NCBI GenBank assembly: GCA_030753675.1
Contig: JASMBU010000001.1
Coordinates: forward strand, 148,356 to 212,355
DNA length: 64,000 nt
Reading direction: 5' to 3'
Source: Methylococcales bacterium
GTDB taxonomy: Bacteria > Pseudomonadota > Gammaproteobacteria > Methylococcales > Methylomonadaceae
The notes beneath the pieces are model-generated. The model was not told the DNA's origin, made no database searches, and was given only the letters and a program-made list of their open reading frames with translations. Each line of letters begins with the position of its first letter. Position 1 is the stretch's first letter. Of this stretch, positions 8,265 to 16,998 are shown piece after piece. The position numbers and the translations under genes are program-made.

Positions 8265-8924
8265 TCAATATTCCTTTAATCTTTCAATATCCAAGATCTC
8301 AAAACTTTTCCCGACTACCTTAATTAACTTTTCTTGCGTTAATTGCTGCAGGATTCTGGAGAATGTCTCAGGCCGTATCGACAATCTTGATGCAAGCACT
8401 GTTTTTGGTGTATTCCATTGCAATTGGCAAGGGGAAATAGCATTAGTAGGAAGCTCTCTCAACAAAAACTGAATAACACGCATTTTTGCATTTTGCAGAC
8501 TTAACTGATCAATTTCCTGAACTAAACCATGCAAGCGCTTGCTCATATAGCCTAAAATTTTTAAGCTAGTTTTAGGCGAATGTTCTAGTAAATCTCTAAA
8601 CATTGCCATTTCTACTCTAATTAAACGACTTTCAGTTATAGCTTGGGCATTAACTGGATAAAAACCACCATCAATAAACATCATAGCCTCAGCAAATGTT
8701 TGCTTTGCTCTGATTAATTCAATGACTTTTTCAACGCCATCGGGTGATAAGCGATATAACTTAATGTCGCCCGTTTCTAACATATAAAAATAATCAGCCT
8801 TTTGTTGCTGTCGAAATAACACCTCGCCTTGCTTTAACTCAATAACTTTAGAACCAGCTAGAACTCGTGTGAACTGTTCTTTATTAAAAGCAGAAAAAAG
8901 TATATTTTGACGCAAAACATCCAT
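8265..8924 (-). CDS. CRP/FNR-family transcription regulator (DNR/HcpR-like)
   Basis: This protein of about 219 residues has an N-terminal cyclic-nucleotide-type sensor fold (GEVLFRQQQKADYFYMLETG), a long dimerisation helix (residues ~125-150) and a C-terminal helix-turn-helix with the recognition helix RPETFSRILQQL. The E-x2-S-R pattern is that of FNR/DNR proteins, which bind TTGAT-N4-ATCAA. It lacks the N-terminal cysteines of oxygen-sensing FNR, so it is more like the heme-based NO sensor DNR. It is divergent from hcp and shares a perfect box with it. ATG 8924 is chosen; a GTG at 8939 is possible but would abut the box. Confidence 0.87.
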   Translation of the reverse strand: MDVLRQNILFSAFNKEQFTRVLAGSKVIELKQGEVLFRQQQKADYFYMLETGDIKLYRLSPDGVEKVIELIRAKQTFAEAMMFIDGGFYPVNAQAITESRLIRVEMAMFRDLLEHSPKTSLKILGYMSKRLHGLVQEIDQLSLQNAKMRVIQFLLRELPTNAISPCQLQWNTPKTVLASRLSIRPETFSRILQQLTQEKLIKVVGKSFEILDIERLKEY

Positions 8925-8939
8925 TATTTTTTCGATCAC

Positions 8940-8953
8940 TTGATTTAAATCAA
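8940..8953. promoter_or_regulatory. FNR/DNR-type operator
   Basis: TTGATTTAAATCAA is a perfect 14-base palindrome matching the FNR/DNR consensus TTGAT-N4-ATCAA at every fixed position. Its centre lies 41.5 bases upstream of a start site inferred at about 8988 from the -10 hexamer at 8976-8981, the classical class II activator position. It is also 15 bases from the chosen start of the divergent regulator gene, which suggests autoregulation, probably repression. Confidence 0.9.
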
Positions 8954-8975
8954 TGACAGTATAAACTTGCGCGAA

Positions 8976-8981
8976 TATATT
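8976..8981 (+). promoter_or_regulatory. Candidate -10 element of the hcp promoter
   Basis: TATATT, followed by a start site expected near 8988, fits an FNR/DNR-dependent promoter with no -35 box of its own: the operator at 8940-8953 takes that place. Inferred from spacing only. Confidence 0.6.
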
Positions 8982-9014
8982 AGCACTTCATTATATTTTG
9001 CTTGGGAGAGTCTT

Positions 9015-10682
9015 ATGTTTTGCTATCAATGCGAACAAACAACACGTTCAGAAAATGGAGACGGCTGCGGTTCTGAGGGTGTCGGAATTTGCGGTAAAGA
9101 TGCCACTACCTCAGATTTACAAGATTTATTAGTTTATGCCATTAAAGGCATAGCGCAGTATGCAAAACGTGCACGTGAGCTTGGTAAAACGGATAATCAA
9201 GCTGATAGCTTTATCCTTTATGGCTTATTTACTACTCTAACCAATGTTAATTTTTCTACACCTAAATTTGTTACTTTAATTCAGCAAGCAGCAGAACACC
9301 GTGACCGTGTTAAATCACTTTATGAGGAAGCAGCTAAAGCACAAGGTATAACAGCTGATTCATTACAAGGACCAGCCTCATGGAAACCTGCTGCAACACA
9401 ATCGGCCTTAGAAATACAGGCTCAATCAGCTGTAATAAATAAAGATCTGGAAACTGTTGGCGAGGATATTGTTGGTCTAAGAGCTATGATGCTTTATGGT
9501 TTAAAAGGGGTTGCTGCTTATGCCTATCACGCCTATGTTTTAGGCGGTGAGGATCAAGAAATTTATGCAGGAATTGAAAAAAATCTGGATTTCCTAGCTG
9601 ACGAACCAACAGACGCTTCTGCATTACTGGCAGGTAATTTAGAAGTTGGCAGTATTAATTTAAAAGTAATGGAAGTTCTGGACGGTGCTAATACAGGCAG
9701 TTTTGGTGCTCAAGAACCCGCTCAGGCAAGAGTCTCACCAATAAAAGGTAAAGCCATTCTTGTTAGCGGTCATGATATGAAAGACCTTCATGACTTGCTT
9801 GAACAAACCAAAGATATGGGTATAAATATTTACACTCACGGTGAAATGTTACCTGCACATGCCTATCCAAAACTACGTGCATATAGCCACTTAACTGGAA
9901 ACTATGGTAGTGCCTGGCAAAATCAACATGCTGAATTTGCTGCATTCCCTGGCCCTATCCTAATGACTTCTAATTGTCTGATCGAACCCACGCCTGCCTA
10001 TAGAAACCGTATTTTTACTGCGGGACCAGTTGGCTGGCCAGGTGTTCGTCATATTGAAAGCCATGATTTTACCCCTGTTATTCAAGTTGCAAAAGCAATG
10101 CCTGGATATGAGGAAGATGCAGAAGAAAAATCTATAACAGTTGGCTTTGGGCGTCATGCTGTACTGGGTGTTGCCGATAAAGTTATTGAAGCTGTAAAAG
10201 GTGGTGATATCCGTCATTTCTTTCTGGTCGGTGGCTGTGATGGTGCTGCACCAGGGCGTAATTATTACACTGAGTTGGCAGAACAAACACCTGATGATTG
10301 TGTGATATTAACTTTGGGATGTGGGAAATACCGCTTCCATGAACAAGATTTTGGTGATATCGGTGGCATTCCACGATTACTGGATATTGGTCAATGTAAT
10401 GATGCTTATTCTGCCATTCAAATTGCCAGTGCTTTAGCTGATGCATTTGACTGTGAAGTGAATGAACTCCCTCTGTCCATGATGATTTCATGGTTTGAAC
10501 AAAAAGCAGTAGCTGTTTTATTAGCCTTATTGTCACTTGGAATTAAAGGCATTCATTTAGGCCCTACACTTCCTGCATTTTTAACACCAACAGTGATAGA
10601 TATCTTGGTAAAAGAATTTGATATTAAACCAAATGGTATCGCGGCTGATGATTTGGCCGCTGCATTGAAAAAGGCGGCTTAA
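9015..10682 (+). CDS. hcp: Hybrid cluster protein (hydroxylamine/NO-stress reductase)
   Basis: This 555-residue protein starts [12 protein letters not shown] with a good GGGAGAG ribosome site. The N-terminal iron-sulfur cysteines are C3, C6, C18 and C26 (C-x2-C-x11-C-x7-C), close to the [2Fe-2S] pattern of enterobacterial Hcp rather than the tighter clostridial form. Later motifs include [33 protein letters not shown] and the C-terminal [14 protein letters not shown], which hold hybrid-cluster ligands. Hcp reduces hydroxylamine in vitro and acts as a high-affinity NO reductase in E. coli. It stands behind an FNR/DNR box and 122 bases before its reductase gene. Confidence 0.96.
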   Translation: MFCYQCEQTTRSENGDGCGSEGVGICGKDATTSDLQDLLVYAIKGIAQYAKRARELGKTDNQADSFILYGLFTTLTNVNFSTPKFVTLIQQAAEHRDRVKSLYEEAAKAQGITADSLQGPASWKPAATQSALEIQAQSAVINKDLETVGEDIVGLRAMMLYGLKGVAAYAYHAYVLGGEDQEIYAGIEKNLDFLADEPTDASALLAGNLEVGSINLKVMEVLDGANTGSFGAQEPAQARVSPIKGKAILVSGHDMKDLHDLLEQTKDMGINIYTHGEMLPAHAYPKLRAYSHLTGNYGSAWQNQHAEFAAFPGPILMTSNCLIEPTPAYRNRIFTAGPVGWPGVRHIESHDFTPVIQVAKAMPGYEEDAEEKSITVGFGRHAVLGVADKVIEAVKGGDIRHFFLVGGCDGAAPGRNYYTELAEQTPDDCVILTLGCGKYRFHEQDFGDIGGIPRLLDIGQCNDAYSAIQIASALADAFDCEVNELPLSMMISWFEQKAVAVLLALLSLGIKGIHLGPTLPAFLTPTVIDILVKEFDIKPNGIAADDLAAALKKAA

Positions 10683-10713
10683 GTTCTTTACTAATAGGAC
10701 CTACTGAATAATT

Positions 10714-10746
10714 TGCAGGGCATTAAAATATAATTGATACCCTGCA
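10714..10746 (+). repeat. Hairpin between hcp and its reductase gene
   Basis: TGCAGGG (10714-10720) and CCCTGCA (10740-10746) form a 7-base perfect stem around a 19-base A+T-rich loop. There is no T run, so full termination is unlikely; transcript processing or partial attenuation between hcp and the reductase gene is possible. Confidence 0.45.
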
Positions 10747-10804
10747 TTATCTCAGAGTTTATTGTTTTTTCAATCACAAACCATTTACTCACTTAGGAAA
10801 CCCT

Positions 10805-11833
10805 ATGAGTCACAAAATCACCATATCGACACGAGATAACCATCAATTTGAATTTTATTGTAATGACAAACAAAATGTTCAGGATGCCGCTGAAGCAGCA
10901 AACCTTTACCCTCCTTTTGGTTGTAAATCGGGCGTTTGCGGTGCTTGCCTTGGCACCTGTAAAACTGGTAATTATCAGTTAGATAGCTATAGTGATGAAG
11001 TTTTATCAGCAGACGCAGCTAAAAATGGTGATGTCTTATTATGCTGTGCTATTCCTGAATCAGATCTACAAATCACCCTACCCTATGATGCTGAATGCAT
11101 CCAGCAAACTTTAAGTGCTCCCCGAGATGCTGAAATTATTAGCATAGAAAAAATTGCAGAACGCACTTTTAAGGTTGTTTTGCAATTACAGGATGATCCA
11201 GAAGTTGGTTTGGCATTTGACTTTGAACCTGGGCAATTTGTCGAACTGGAAATACCCAATTTAGACTTAATGCGTGCATATTCCCTATCTAATACTCCTA
11301 ATTGGGAGGGTCGTTTGGAGTTTTTAATTCGCTTACAGCCCAATGGAAAATTCTCTAATTTTTTACAACAAACAGCGATTGGGCAACATATATTAGTTCA
11401 TGCACCTTCAGGGGGTTTTGTTATCAACAAACAAAGTGCTAATCCACGTTGCTTTATTGCTGGTGGCACAGGTTTATCACCTTTCTTATCTATTTTAAGC
11501 AGAATGGCAGAATGGGCTGAAAACCATCCCACCCATTTATTTTTGGGGGTTAATAATGAAGCAGAAATATTGTGCCAACAAGAACTTACAATGCTACAAC
11601 AAAGCTTGCCTCACTTAACTGTAGAAATATGTGTATGGAAACCAGAAGATAACTGGAAAGGATTTATCGGCACACCAGTCGATGCTTTTAAAGCGCACCT
11701 TGAGAAAAATGGCTCAGCAACTGATGTTTACCTCTGCGGCCCGTCCATTTTAGTTGAAGTATCAACTCAGGCTGCACTGGAAGCGGGTGTAAATAAAGAA
11801 CACATCTATAGCGAACGCTTTGTTTCTTCCTAA
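10805..11833 (+). CDS. hcr: Hcp reductase-type NADH oxidoreductase with N-terminal 2Fe-2S ferredoxin domain
   Basis: This 342-residue flavoprotein has a plant-type ferredoxin domain first (residues 1-90, FGCKSGVCGACLGTC with the last cysteine in LLCCAIP). An FAD domain (MRAYSLSN) and an NAD domain (IAGGTGLSPFLSIL, YLCGPSILV) follow. It passes electrons from NADH through FAD to the iron-sulfur centre and presumably to Hcp. E. coli Hcr carries its ferredoxin domain at the C-terminus, so this order resembles phenol-hydroxylase and methane-monooxygenase reductases. Position directly after hcp supports the role; without it a generic monooxygenase reductase call would be equally fair. Confidence 0.85.
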   Translation: MSHKITISTRDNHQFEFYCNDKQNVQDAAEAANLYPPFGCKSGVCGACLGTCKTGNYQLDSYSDEVLSADAAKNGDVLLCCAIPESDLQITLPYDAECIQQTLSAPRDAEIISIEKIAERTFKVVLQLQDDPEVGLAFDFEPGQFVELEIPNLDLMRAYSLSNTPNWEGRLEFLIRLQPNGKFSNFLQQTAIGQHILVHAPSGGFVINKQSANPRCFIAGGTGLSPFLSILSRMAEWAENHPTHLFLGVNNEAEILCQQELTMLQQSLPHLTVEICVWKPEDNWKGFIGTPVDAFKAHLEKNGSATDVYLCGPSILVEVSTQAALEAGVNKEHIYSERFVSS

Positions 11834-11835
11834 AC

Positions 11836-11859
11836 CCACCAATAACTGTAGTATGGTGG
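11836..11859. repeat. Hairpin after the Hcp reductase gene
   Basis: CCACCA (11836-11841) pairs with TGGTGG (11854-11859) across a 12-base loop just after the reductase stop codon. No T run follows, so a terminator role is only tentative. It borders the IS3 scrap. Confidence 0.4.
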
Positions 11860-11864
11860 TATAG

Positions 11865-12036
11865 TGAATTTGGCCACCTAACAAGGGATGTTATGATCAT
11901 CTCTAAGCAATTAGGTGAATTAATGAAAAAACGTACAAGATCAACTTTTAGACTGTAAGCATCCCAGTTAGTGGTCGGCCAAAATTACACCGTTCGTGAA
12001 GCTGCCAAAGCCATGAATGTAAGTGTTTCAACTATG
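11865..12036 (+). mobile_element. Remnant of an IS3-family insertion sequence (left end and orfA start)
   Basis: From an ATG at 11893 the frame reads KKRTRSTFRL, then a TAA (11956-11958), then ASQLVVGQNYTVREAAKAMN and VSVSTM. This matches the N-terminal helix-turn-helix region of IS3 OrfA proteins (RTRxTFxxEFRLEAAQLV...YTVREAAxAM). Relative to the family about four residues after STF are missing and a conserved Glu codon has become TAA. The similarity stops near 12036 and no orfB is present. TGAATTTGGCCACC at 11865 may be part of the left terminal repeat. The scrap ends against DUF2782. Confidence 0.75.
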
Positions 12037-12075
12037 GTTACGGCTCTCTTGATGTCGGATTCACTGAACAGCCGT

Positions 12076-12435
12076 TTACCAGCTCAGTAGTAGCCATTTG
12101 GGTAGGCGTGAACCTTTTTCAAGATCAGAATGGCGCATTTCCATATTGCCATCACCATCAATATCGACCAGATAATAGGGTGGGCCGTACTCAGGTACGA
12201 TCTTAACTTTATAGAGTTCACCGTTAACGCGGTATTCATGGATGGTTTTGCCAGCGCGCCGAATAATTGTAATATCGGGAACCACCATGTTGTCGCCACT
12301 TTGAACGGGCAGTGGTAGTTCTGGTGGCTCAGGTAGCGGTACGGGTTCTGCCAAGGTTTGTGCAGATAAGCTGTGTAAAGGCCCCATTAAAGTGAGGGCA
12401 GTAGCTAAATAATATCTCAATGTTAAGTGCTTCAT
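12076..12435 (-). CDS. DUF2782 family periplasmic protein
   Basis: This 119-residue protein has a signal peptide (residues 1-25), a proline-rich linker (EPVPLPEPPELPLP) and the DUF2782 core: VTIIRR-like PDITIIRRAGKTIHEYRVNG, then LYKVKIVPEYGPPYYLVD. DUF2782 proteins are small exported proteins of gammaproteobacteria with no known function. Elsewhere they are often beside polA or thrB; here the gene is alone. The IS3 scrap ends about 40 bases beyond its stop codon, but the protein end (LPKWLLLSW) looks intact for the family. Confidence 0.83.
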   Translation of the reverse strand: MKHLTLRYYLATALTLMGPLHSLSAQTLAEPVPLPEPPELPLPVQSGDNMVVPDITIIRRAGKTIHEYRVNGELYKVKIVPEYGPPYYLVDIDGDGNMEMRHSDLEKGSRLPKWLLLSW

Positions 12436-12551
12436 TTTAATGATAATACCATAGCTAAATGACTGCCTCCAATAACTTAATATAGAGCCCGTAACAGGAA
12501 AAAATGGTTTGAACTTGTTTTAGGGGGCTAGAACACGTATGGTTTTGCCCT

Positions 12552-12576
12552 GAATAATGACATTATTCGCTATAAT
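12552..12576 (+). promoter_or_regulatory. Promoter with 17-base palindromic operator candidate, upstream of ndh
   Basis: A perfect -10 hexamer TATAAT (12571-12576) lies 64 bases before the ndh start. Directly upstream is GAATAATGACATTATTC (12552-12568), a perfect palindrome around a central A. A possible -35 TTGCCC (12545-12550) has 20-base spacing, longer than ideal. A palindrome filling the spacer is where a repressor or a spacer-reshaping activator would bind. The binding protein is not identifiable here. Confidence 0.6.
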
Positions 12577-12639
12577 GCTATTTCAGTTATGCAGAGCCAA
12601 ATGGTGTTGGTTCTACGCACATGTAAGGGATAAAGTGAA

Positions 12640-13944
12640 ATGACCGGTGAAAAAGAGCTTCATAAAATTGTTATTGTCGGCGGTGGCGCTGGAGGTTTGG
12701 AACTGGCATCCAGTCTAGGTCGAAAGTTGGGGCGCAATAACAGGGCGGAAATTACCTTAGTAGACGCATCCTATACGCATATTTGGAAGCCGTTGTTGCA
12801 TGAAGTGGCTGCTGGTTCTTTTGCGGAAGCGGATGAAATAGAATACTTAGCGCAAGCGCATCGTTGTCATTTCCAGTTTCGTTTAGGGCGTATGGAAGGT
12901 CTCGATCGAGAAAATAAAGCGATCTTTGTGAGTCCAACAGTCACAAGAAATGGTGACGAAATTATTCCGAAGCGGGTTTTTAATTACGACACGTTGGTTA
13001 TTAGTGTCGGTAGCGTTAGTAATATATTTAATGTCAGTGGCGTTAATGAGCACTGTTTATTTCTTGATACGCCTTATCAGGCTTATCGTTTTCAGAAAAG
13101 ACTGGTTGAGCGTTATATTCGGACGCATACCAAGGATCAAAGTAAAAATAAATGTTTGTCTATTGCTATTATCGGAGCAGGGGCGACAGGCGTTGAATTA
13201 TCAGCAGAGCTTTTAGATGTTAAGAAACAGTTTTCAATGTATGGCTTGGATGACATTACGGTTAAAGTAACGATTATCGATACGGCAACTCGATTATTGC
13301 CGGCACTCTCGGATAAATTGGCCTTAGCTGTTCATAAGCAGTTACTTAAGCTCGGTGTAGAATTAAGATTAGGTCAGCAAGTGGTAGGCGTAACAGAAAA
13401 AGGGGTGCGTTTAAAGAACGGTGATATTGTTTTGGCTGATATTAAAGTCTGGGCAGCAGGAATTAAAGGTCCTGATTGGTTAGCGGATTTAGACGGTTTA
13501 GACGTTAATAGGATTAATCAGTTGGTTGTTAAGCAGACGTTGGAAACCACAGAAGATGGTGATATTTTTGCAATGGGTGATTGTGCCGCTTGCCCATGGC
13601 CAGGACATGACCGGACTGTACCGCCGCGAGCACAAGCAGCGCATCAACAAGCGAGCATCTTGGCAAAGACATTGATTAATCGTGTTCAAGGTACGCATGA
13701 AACGATTGAGTATATTTACCGTGATTATGGCTCATTAGTTGCTCTGGGGCGGTATTCAACGGTGGGTAGTTTAATGGGTAATTTGATGGGTTCTGTGAAC
13801 GTTGGAGGGCTTCTTGCCCGTTTAGTTTATTTGTCGTTATATAAAATGCATCAAATAGCTATTCATGGTTATTTTCGAACGGTGATGTTAACGTTATCTA
13901 ATTTGTTTAGGCGTAGTACGCATGCGCGTATTAAAATGCACTAG
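12640..13944 (+). CDS. ndh: Type II NADH dehydrogenase (non-proton-pumping)
   Basis: This 434-residue flavoprotein has two dinucleotide-binding folds: IVGGGAGGLELA (residues ~11-22, FAD) and IIGAGATGVELSAELLD (~180-196, NADH). Other family motifs are HIWKPLLHEVAAG, the quinone-side FAMGDCAACPWPG, and PPRAQAAHQQA. The C-terminal LYKMHQIAIHGYFRTVMLTL region is the amphipathic membrane-binding tail. It oxidises NADH and reduces quinone at the inner face of the membrane without pumping ions. AAGGGA precedes the ATG. The promoter at 12571 with its palindrome probably drives it together with the next gene. Confidence 0.94.
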   Translation: MTGEKELHKIVIVGGGAGGLELASSLGRKLGRNNRAEITLVDASYTHIWKPLLHEVAAGSFAEADEIEYLAQAHRCHFQFRLGRMEGLDRENKAIFVSPTVTRNGDEIIPKRVFNYDTLVISVGSVSNIFNVSGVNEHCLFLDTPYQAYRFQKRLVERYIRTHTKDQSKNKCLSIAIIGAGATGVELSAELLDVKKQFSMYGLDDITVKVTIIDTATRLLPALSDKLALAVHKQLLKLGVELRLGQQVVGVTEKGVRLKNGDIVLADIKVWAAGIKGPDWLADLDGLDVNRINQLVVKQTLETTEDGDIFAMGDCAACPWPGHDRTVPPRAQAAHQQASILAKTLINRVQGTHETIEYIYRDYGSLVALGRYSTVGSLMGNLMGSVNVGGLLARLVYLSLYKMHQIAIHGYFRTVMLTLSNLFRRSTHARIKMH

Positions 13945-13970
13945 TTTTTTAAGATTTTATTGGGATAGTT

Positions 13971-14492
13971 ATGTTTGAAGTAGAGTACGATTTAGTAGAA
14001 GACGATTTAATTCATTTCAATGAAAAGCGATTTTCAGGAAGTGAGCAAGCCAGAAAAAGAATGCGATTTGGGCAGGGGATTGTGCCCGCTATTTTGGTTA
14101 TGATTGGGCTTTTTTATGGTCTTTTACTTAAAGATGAATATACCGGTTTGTTTACGGTTGCTTTTGCTTTAGTGTTGACTTTTGGCATGCCATTTTTTAG
14201 TCGGTGGGACATGCGTAGACGACTTAAAAGCCAGTATAACGAAGAAGAAAAAGCTAATATTTTAGGGCATTATAAATTAACTATTGAACCGAAAGCATTG
14301 GTGGAAGTTTCGCCTTCTGGTGAAAATACCATGGCATGGAAGGAGTTGTTACGTGTTGAATACGGCGAAAAATATGTTTATATCTATATTGATATTGATA
14401 CGGCATTAGTTATTCCGGTTCGTTCTGTGACATCTGGGGATTTGGAAAAATTCTCTGAGCAGGCTGATAAGTTGATAGACCGCTATAGCTAG
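13971..14492 (+). CDS. YcxB-like membrane protein
   Basis: This 173-residue protein has a soluble start (VEYDLVEDDLIHFNEKRF), two adjacent membrane helices (residues ~38-75) and a C-terminal cytosolic domain with MAWKELLRVEYGEKYVYIYI and ALVIPVRSV. That layout is the YcxB-like domain found in many small bacterial membrane proteins; function is unknown. It follows ndh by 26 bases and probably shares its transcript, which ends at the hairpin 14502-14556. Confidence 0.72.
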   Translation: MFEVEYDLVEDDLIHFNEKRFSGSEQARKRMRFGQGIVPAILVMIGLFYGLLLKDEYTGLFTVAFALVLTFGMPFFSRWDMRRRLKSQYNEEEKANILGHYKLTIEPKALVEVSPSGENTMAWKELLRVEYGEKYVYIYIDIDTALVIPVRSVTSGDLEKFSEQADKLIDRYS

Positions 14493-14501
14493 CGGTGCAT
14501 G

Positions 14502-14556
14502 GGTGATTTTTTAAAAAGCAATACGCGGCTAAAATGGTGTTGCTTTTTTAATCACC
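14502..14556. terminator. Bidirectional terminator between convergent genes
   Basis: GGTGATT plus AAAAAGCAA on the left (14502-14508, 14513-14521) pairs with TTGCTTTTT plus AATCACC on the right (14540-14556), giving a long stem with a small internal mismatch and A/T-rich flanks. It lies between the YcxB-like gene and the convergent monooxygenase gene and includes the latter's stop codon. Confidence 0.8.
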
Positions 14557-14856
14557 GATGACAACAGTAAAGCCTTCAAAAACGGGGTGTTCCTGATATA
14601 CCGCACTGTTTTTCCCCGCATTTTTATGCGCTGACCTAAAGGCCTCTGATTTTGTCCATTGGCTGAAATCTTCTTTTGAATGCCACGTACTATGAGAAAT
14701 ATAAAGGGTATGGGATGGTTCCGAATTTCCTTTTGCCAAATGAAATTTTATAAAGCCAGTTACGTCTTCTAAGTGTGAATCTCTGTCTCGCCACATCGTT
14801 TCAAATTCATTTTCTTTGCCACGGTTAATTTTAAATCGGTTGATGGCTATATACAT
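14548..14856 (-). CDS. Antibiotic-biosynthesis-monooxygenase family protein, heme-degrading (HmoA/IsdG-like)
   Basis: This protein of 102 residues has the ferredoxin-like ABM fold signature: MYIAINRFKI with N6 in the position of the IsdG/HmoA heme-pocket asparagine, the YISHSTWHSKEDFSQW strand-helix with the expected tryptophan, and SEAFRSAHKNAG with a candidate heme-ligand histidine. Such enzymes open heme to release iron. ATG 14856 is chosen because AGGAG lies 9 bases ahead; an earlier ATG adds six residues. Heme degradation is inferred from N/W/H conservation; quinol monooxygenase activity is the alternative. Confidence 0.78.
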   Translation of the reverse strand: MYIAINRFKINRGKENEFETMWRDRDSHLEDVTGFIKFHLAKGNSEPSHTLYISHSTWHSKEDFSQWTKSEAFRSAHKNAGKNSAVYQEHPVFEGFTVVIGD

Positions 14857-14959
14857 AATGTAGGCTCCTCTCATTAAGGTGTATTTAAGGTATGAGTCGG
14901 TATTTAAACAGATTATATTTTCTGATCAAAATAGAATAGTTACCATGGATTTATTATGT

Positions 14960-14980
14960 AACACAATCATGGGTTGTGTT
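14960..14980. repeat. Short perfect inverted repeat in the leader of the ABC-F gene
   Basis: AACACAA (14960-14966) and TTGTGTT (14974-14980) flank a 7-base loop, 41 bases before the ABC-F start. It could be an operator or an RNA hairpin; ABC-F genes are often controlled by leader RNA, but nothing else here shows attenuation. Confidence 0.45.
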
Positions 14981-15021
14981 CTATGGTTTGAGCCCCAATT
15001 AAGTAAACTGGATGAAAGGTA

Positions 15022-16908
15022 GTGCTGAACTTCAAAAATATTAGCTTGCGCCGTGGAGAACGGCTGTTGTTTTCTGGCTTGTCTTTTATTATTCACAAGG
15101 GACAGAAAGTGGGGGTAACGGGGGCCAATGGAACCGGTAAATCCAGTTTATTTGCGATGATTCGTAATATTATTCATTCAGATGAGGGTGATTTATCAAT
15201 GCCTCAGGGCATCGAAATAGCGCATGTCGCACAAGAAACGCCAGCTATTTCCAGAACAGCGATTGATTATATTATTGATGGCGATAGAAACTTGCGAATA
15301 ATACAGGAACAATTAGCCCATGCTGAGTTAGCTAATGACGGCATTAAGCAGGCAGAAATTCATGTAAAACTTGATGATATCGGTGGTTATACAGCGCAAA
15401 GTCGAGCATCGCGACTCATGGATGGTTTAGGGTTTTTGGTGACTGATGAGAGACGGCCTGTAATGGAGTTTTCAGGGGGGTGGCGGATGCGTTTGAATTT
15501 AGCGCAAGCGTTAATGAGTCGTTCGGACATGCTCTTGTTGGATGAGCCGACAAACCATCTTGATCTGGATGCCGTTATTTGGCTTCAAGACTGGTTAATA
15601 AGGTATCCTGGCACCTTGTTGTTAATTTCACATGACCGTGATTTTTTAGATGCGATTGCCGATCATATTATGCATATTGAACAGAATAGTGCGCAAATGT
15701 ATACCGGTAACTACACTGTTTTTGAAAGGTTGCGTGCCGAGAAGTTGGCACAACAACAAGCAGCCTATGAGCAACAACAAAAAGAAATTGCGCATATTCA
15801 AAGCTTTATTGATCGCTTTCGTGCTCAAGCAACCAAGGCAAAACAGGCGCAAAGTCGTATTAAAACATTGGAGCGAATGAACTTTATTGCTCAAGCGCAT
15901 GTTGATTCGCCTTTTAATTTTAGTTTTAAAGACCCCGGAAAAATACCTAATCAATTATTAACTTTTGAATCGGCAGATATTGGTTACGCGGATAAAACGA
16001 TTTTAAAAGCAGTTGATTTGTTTATTAGCCCGGGGGATAGGATTGGGTTGCTGGGGAGAAATGGTGCCGGTAAGTCCACCTTGGTTAAATGTTTAGCCGG
16101 TGAGATTTCTACTTTATCGGGCGTCCGTCAATGCGCGGATGCATTAGATATTGGTTACTTTGCTCAACATCAATTAGAGCAATTGCGAGTGGAAGAAAGT
16201 CCTTTGTGGCACCTACAGCATTTGGACCCATTAGCGAGTGAAAAAGAATTAAGAAATTTTTTAGGTGGATTTAATTTTGTGGGCGATAAGGTTTTGGGCC
16301 CTGTACGGCCTTTTTCAGGGGGTGAAAAAGCCCGATTAGTTTTGGCCATATTGGTTTATCAAAACCCTAATTTACTGTTACTTGATGAGCCTACTAATCA
16401 TCTTGATTTAGAAATGCGGCATGCCCTAAGTATGGCCTTACAAGACTACCGGGGTGCTCTGATTGTTGTGTCGCATGATCGGCATTTAATTCGTTCGGTT
16501 ACTGATAAATTGATTTTTATTGATGAGGGTGCAGTACAAGTTTTTCCAGGTGATCTTGATGATTATCAACATTGGGTTGAGGATAAGAAAAATATTAACA
16601 GCGCAGAGAAGGTGATAGAAGAAGGTGTTTCACGTAAAGACCAGCGCCGGCTAGAGGCGGAAAAACGAAAAAAGCTTAAGCCGCTCAGGGATGTTTTGTT
16701 GAAGGTTGAAAAGACGGTTGATCAGTTTCACCTGGAGCAGACAGAAATAGAACAAGCACTGTTTGATGCGACCATCTATCAGGAGGATCAAAAAGACCAG
16801 TTAAAAAAAATACTGAAAAGGAAGGGTGAGTTGGATCTATTGGTTCAGGATGCTGAGAACCGATGGTTAGAGATTACGGAAGAGATGGAAAGTTTTGATG
16901 GGGAGTAA
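15022..16908 (+). CDS. ABC-F family ATPase, YheS-like
   Basis: This 628-residue protein holds two ABC ATPase domains without membrane segments: Walker A GANGTGKSS (~residues 34-42) and GRNGAGKST (~351), signatures FSGGWRMR and FSGGEKAR, and Walker B LLLDEPTNHLDLD twice. A charged linker with EQQQKEIAHIQSFIDRFRAQA joins them, and the tail (~540-628) is a coiled coil. ABC-F proteins act on ribosomes; the arrangement and tail fit YheS better than EttA or Uup. The start is GTG at 15022 with a GAAAGG site ahead. Confidence 0.88.
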   Translation: MLNFKNISLRRGERLLFSGLSFIIHKGQKVGVTGANGTGKSSLFAMIRNIIHSDEGDLSMPQGIEIAHVAQETPAISRTAIDYIIDGDRNLRIIQEQLAHAELANDGIKQAEIHVKLDDIGGYTAQSRASRLMDGLGFLVTDERRPVMEFSGGWRMRLNLAQALMSRSDMLLLDEPTNHLDLDAVIWLQDWLIRYPGTLLLISHDRDFLDAIADHIMHIEQNSAQMYTGNYTVFERLRAEKLAQQQAAYEQQQKEIAHIQSFIDRFRAQATKAKQAQSRIKTLERMNFIAQAHVDSPFNFSFKDPGKIPNQLLTFESADIGYADKTILKAVDLFISPGDRIGLLGRNGAGKSTLVKCLAGEISTLSGVRQCADALDIGYFAQHQLEQLRVEESPLWHLQHLDPLASEKELRNFLGGFNFVGDKVLGPVRPFSGGEKARLVLAILVYQNPNLLLLDEPTNHLDLEMRHALSMALQDYRGALIVVSHDRHLIRSVTDKLIFIDEGAVQVFPGDLDDYQHWVEDKKNINSAEKVIEEGVSRKDQRRLEAEKRKKLKPLRDVLLKVEKTVDQFHLEQTEIEQALFDATIYQEDQKDQLKKILKRKGELDLLVQDAENRWLEITEEMESFDGE

Positions 16909-16998
16909 ACTCGGTGTTGTGGCTATGGATAAGTTCAGAGATCGGCTTACTTTCTGTTAAGTTTTATAAGAGCGGTAGTTAGGTTTTGTGCCAGTTTT

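Noticed and set aside
10183..10536. A 117-codon minus-strand frame inside hcp
   Set aside because: Antisense to the conserved C-terminal half of hcp.
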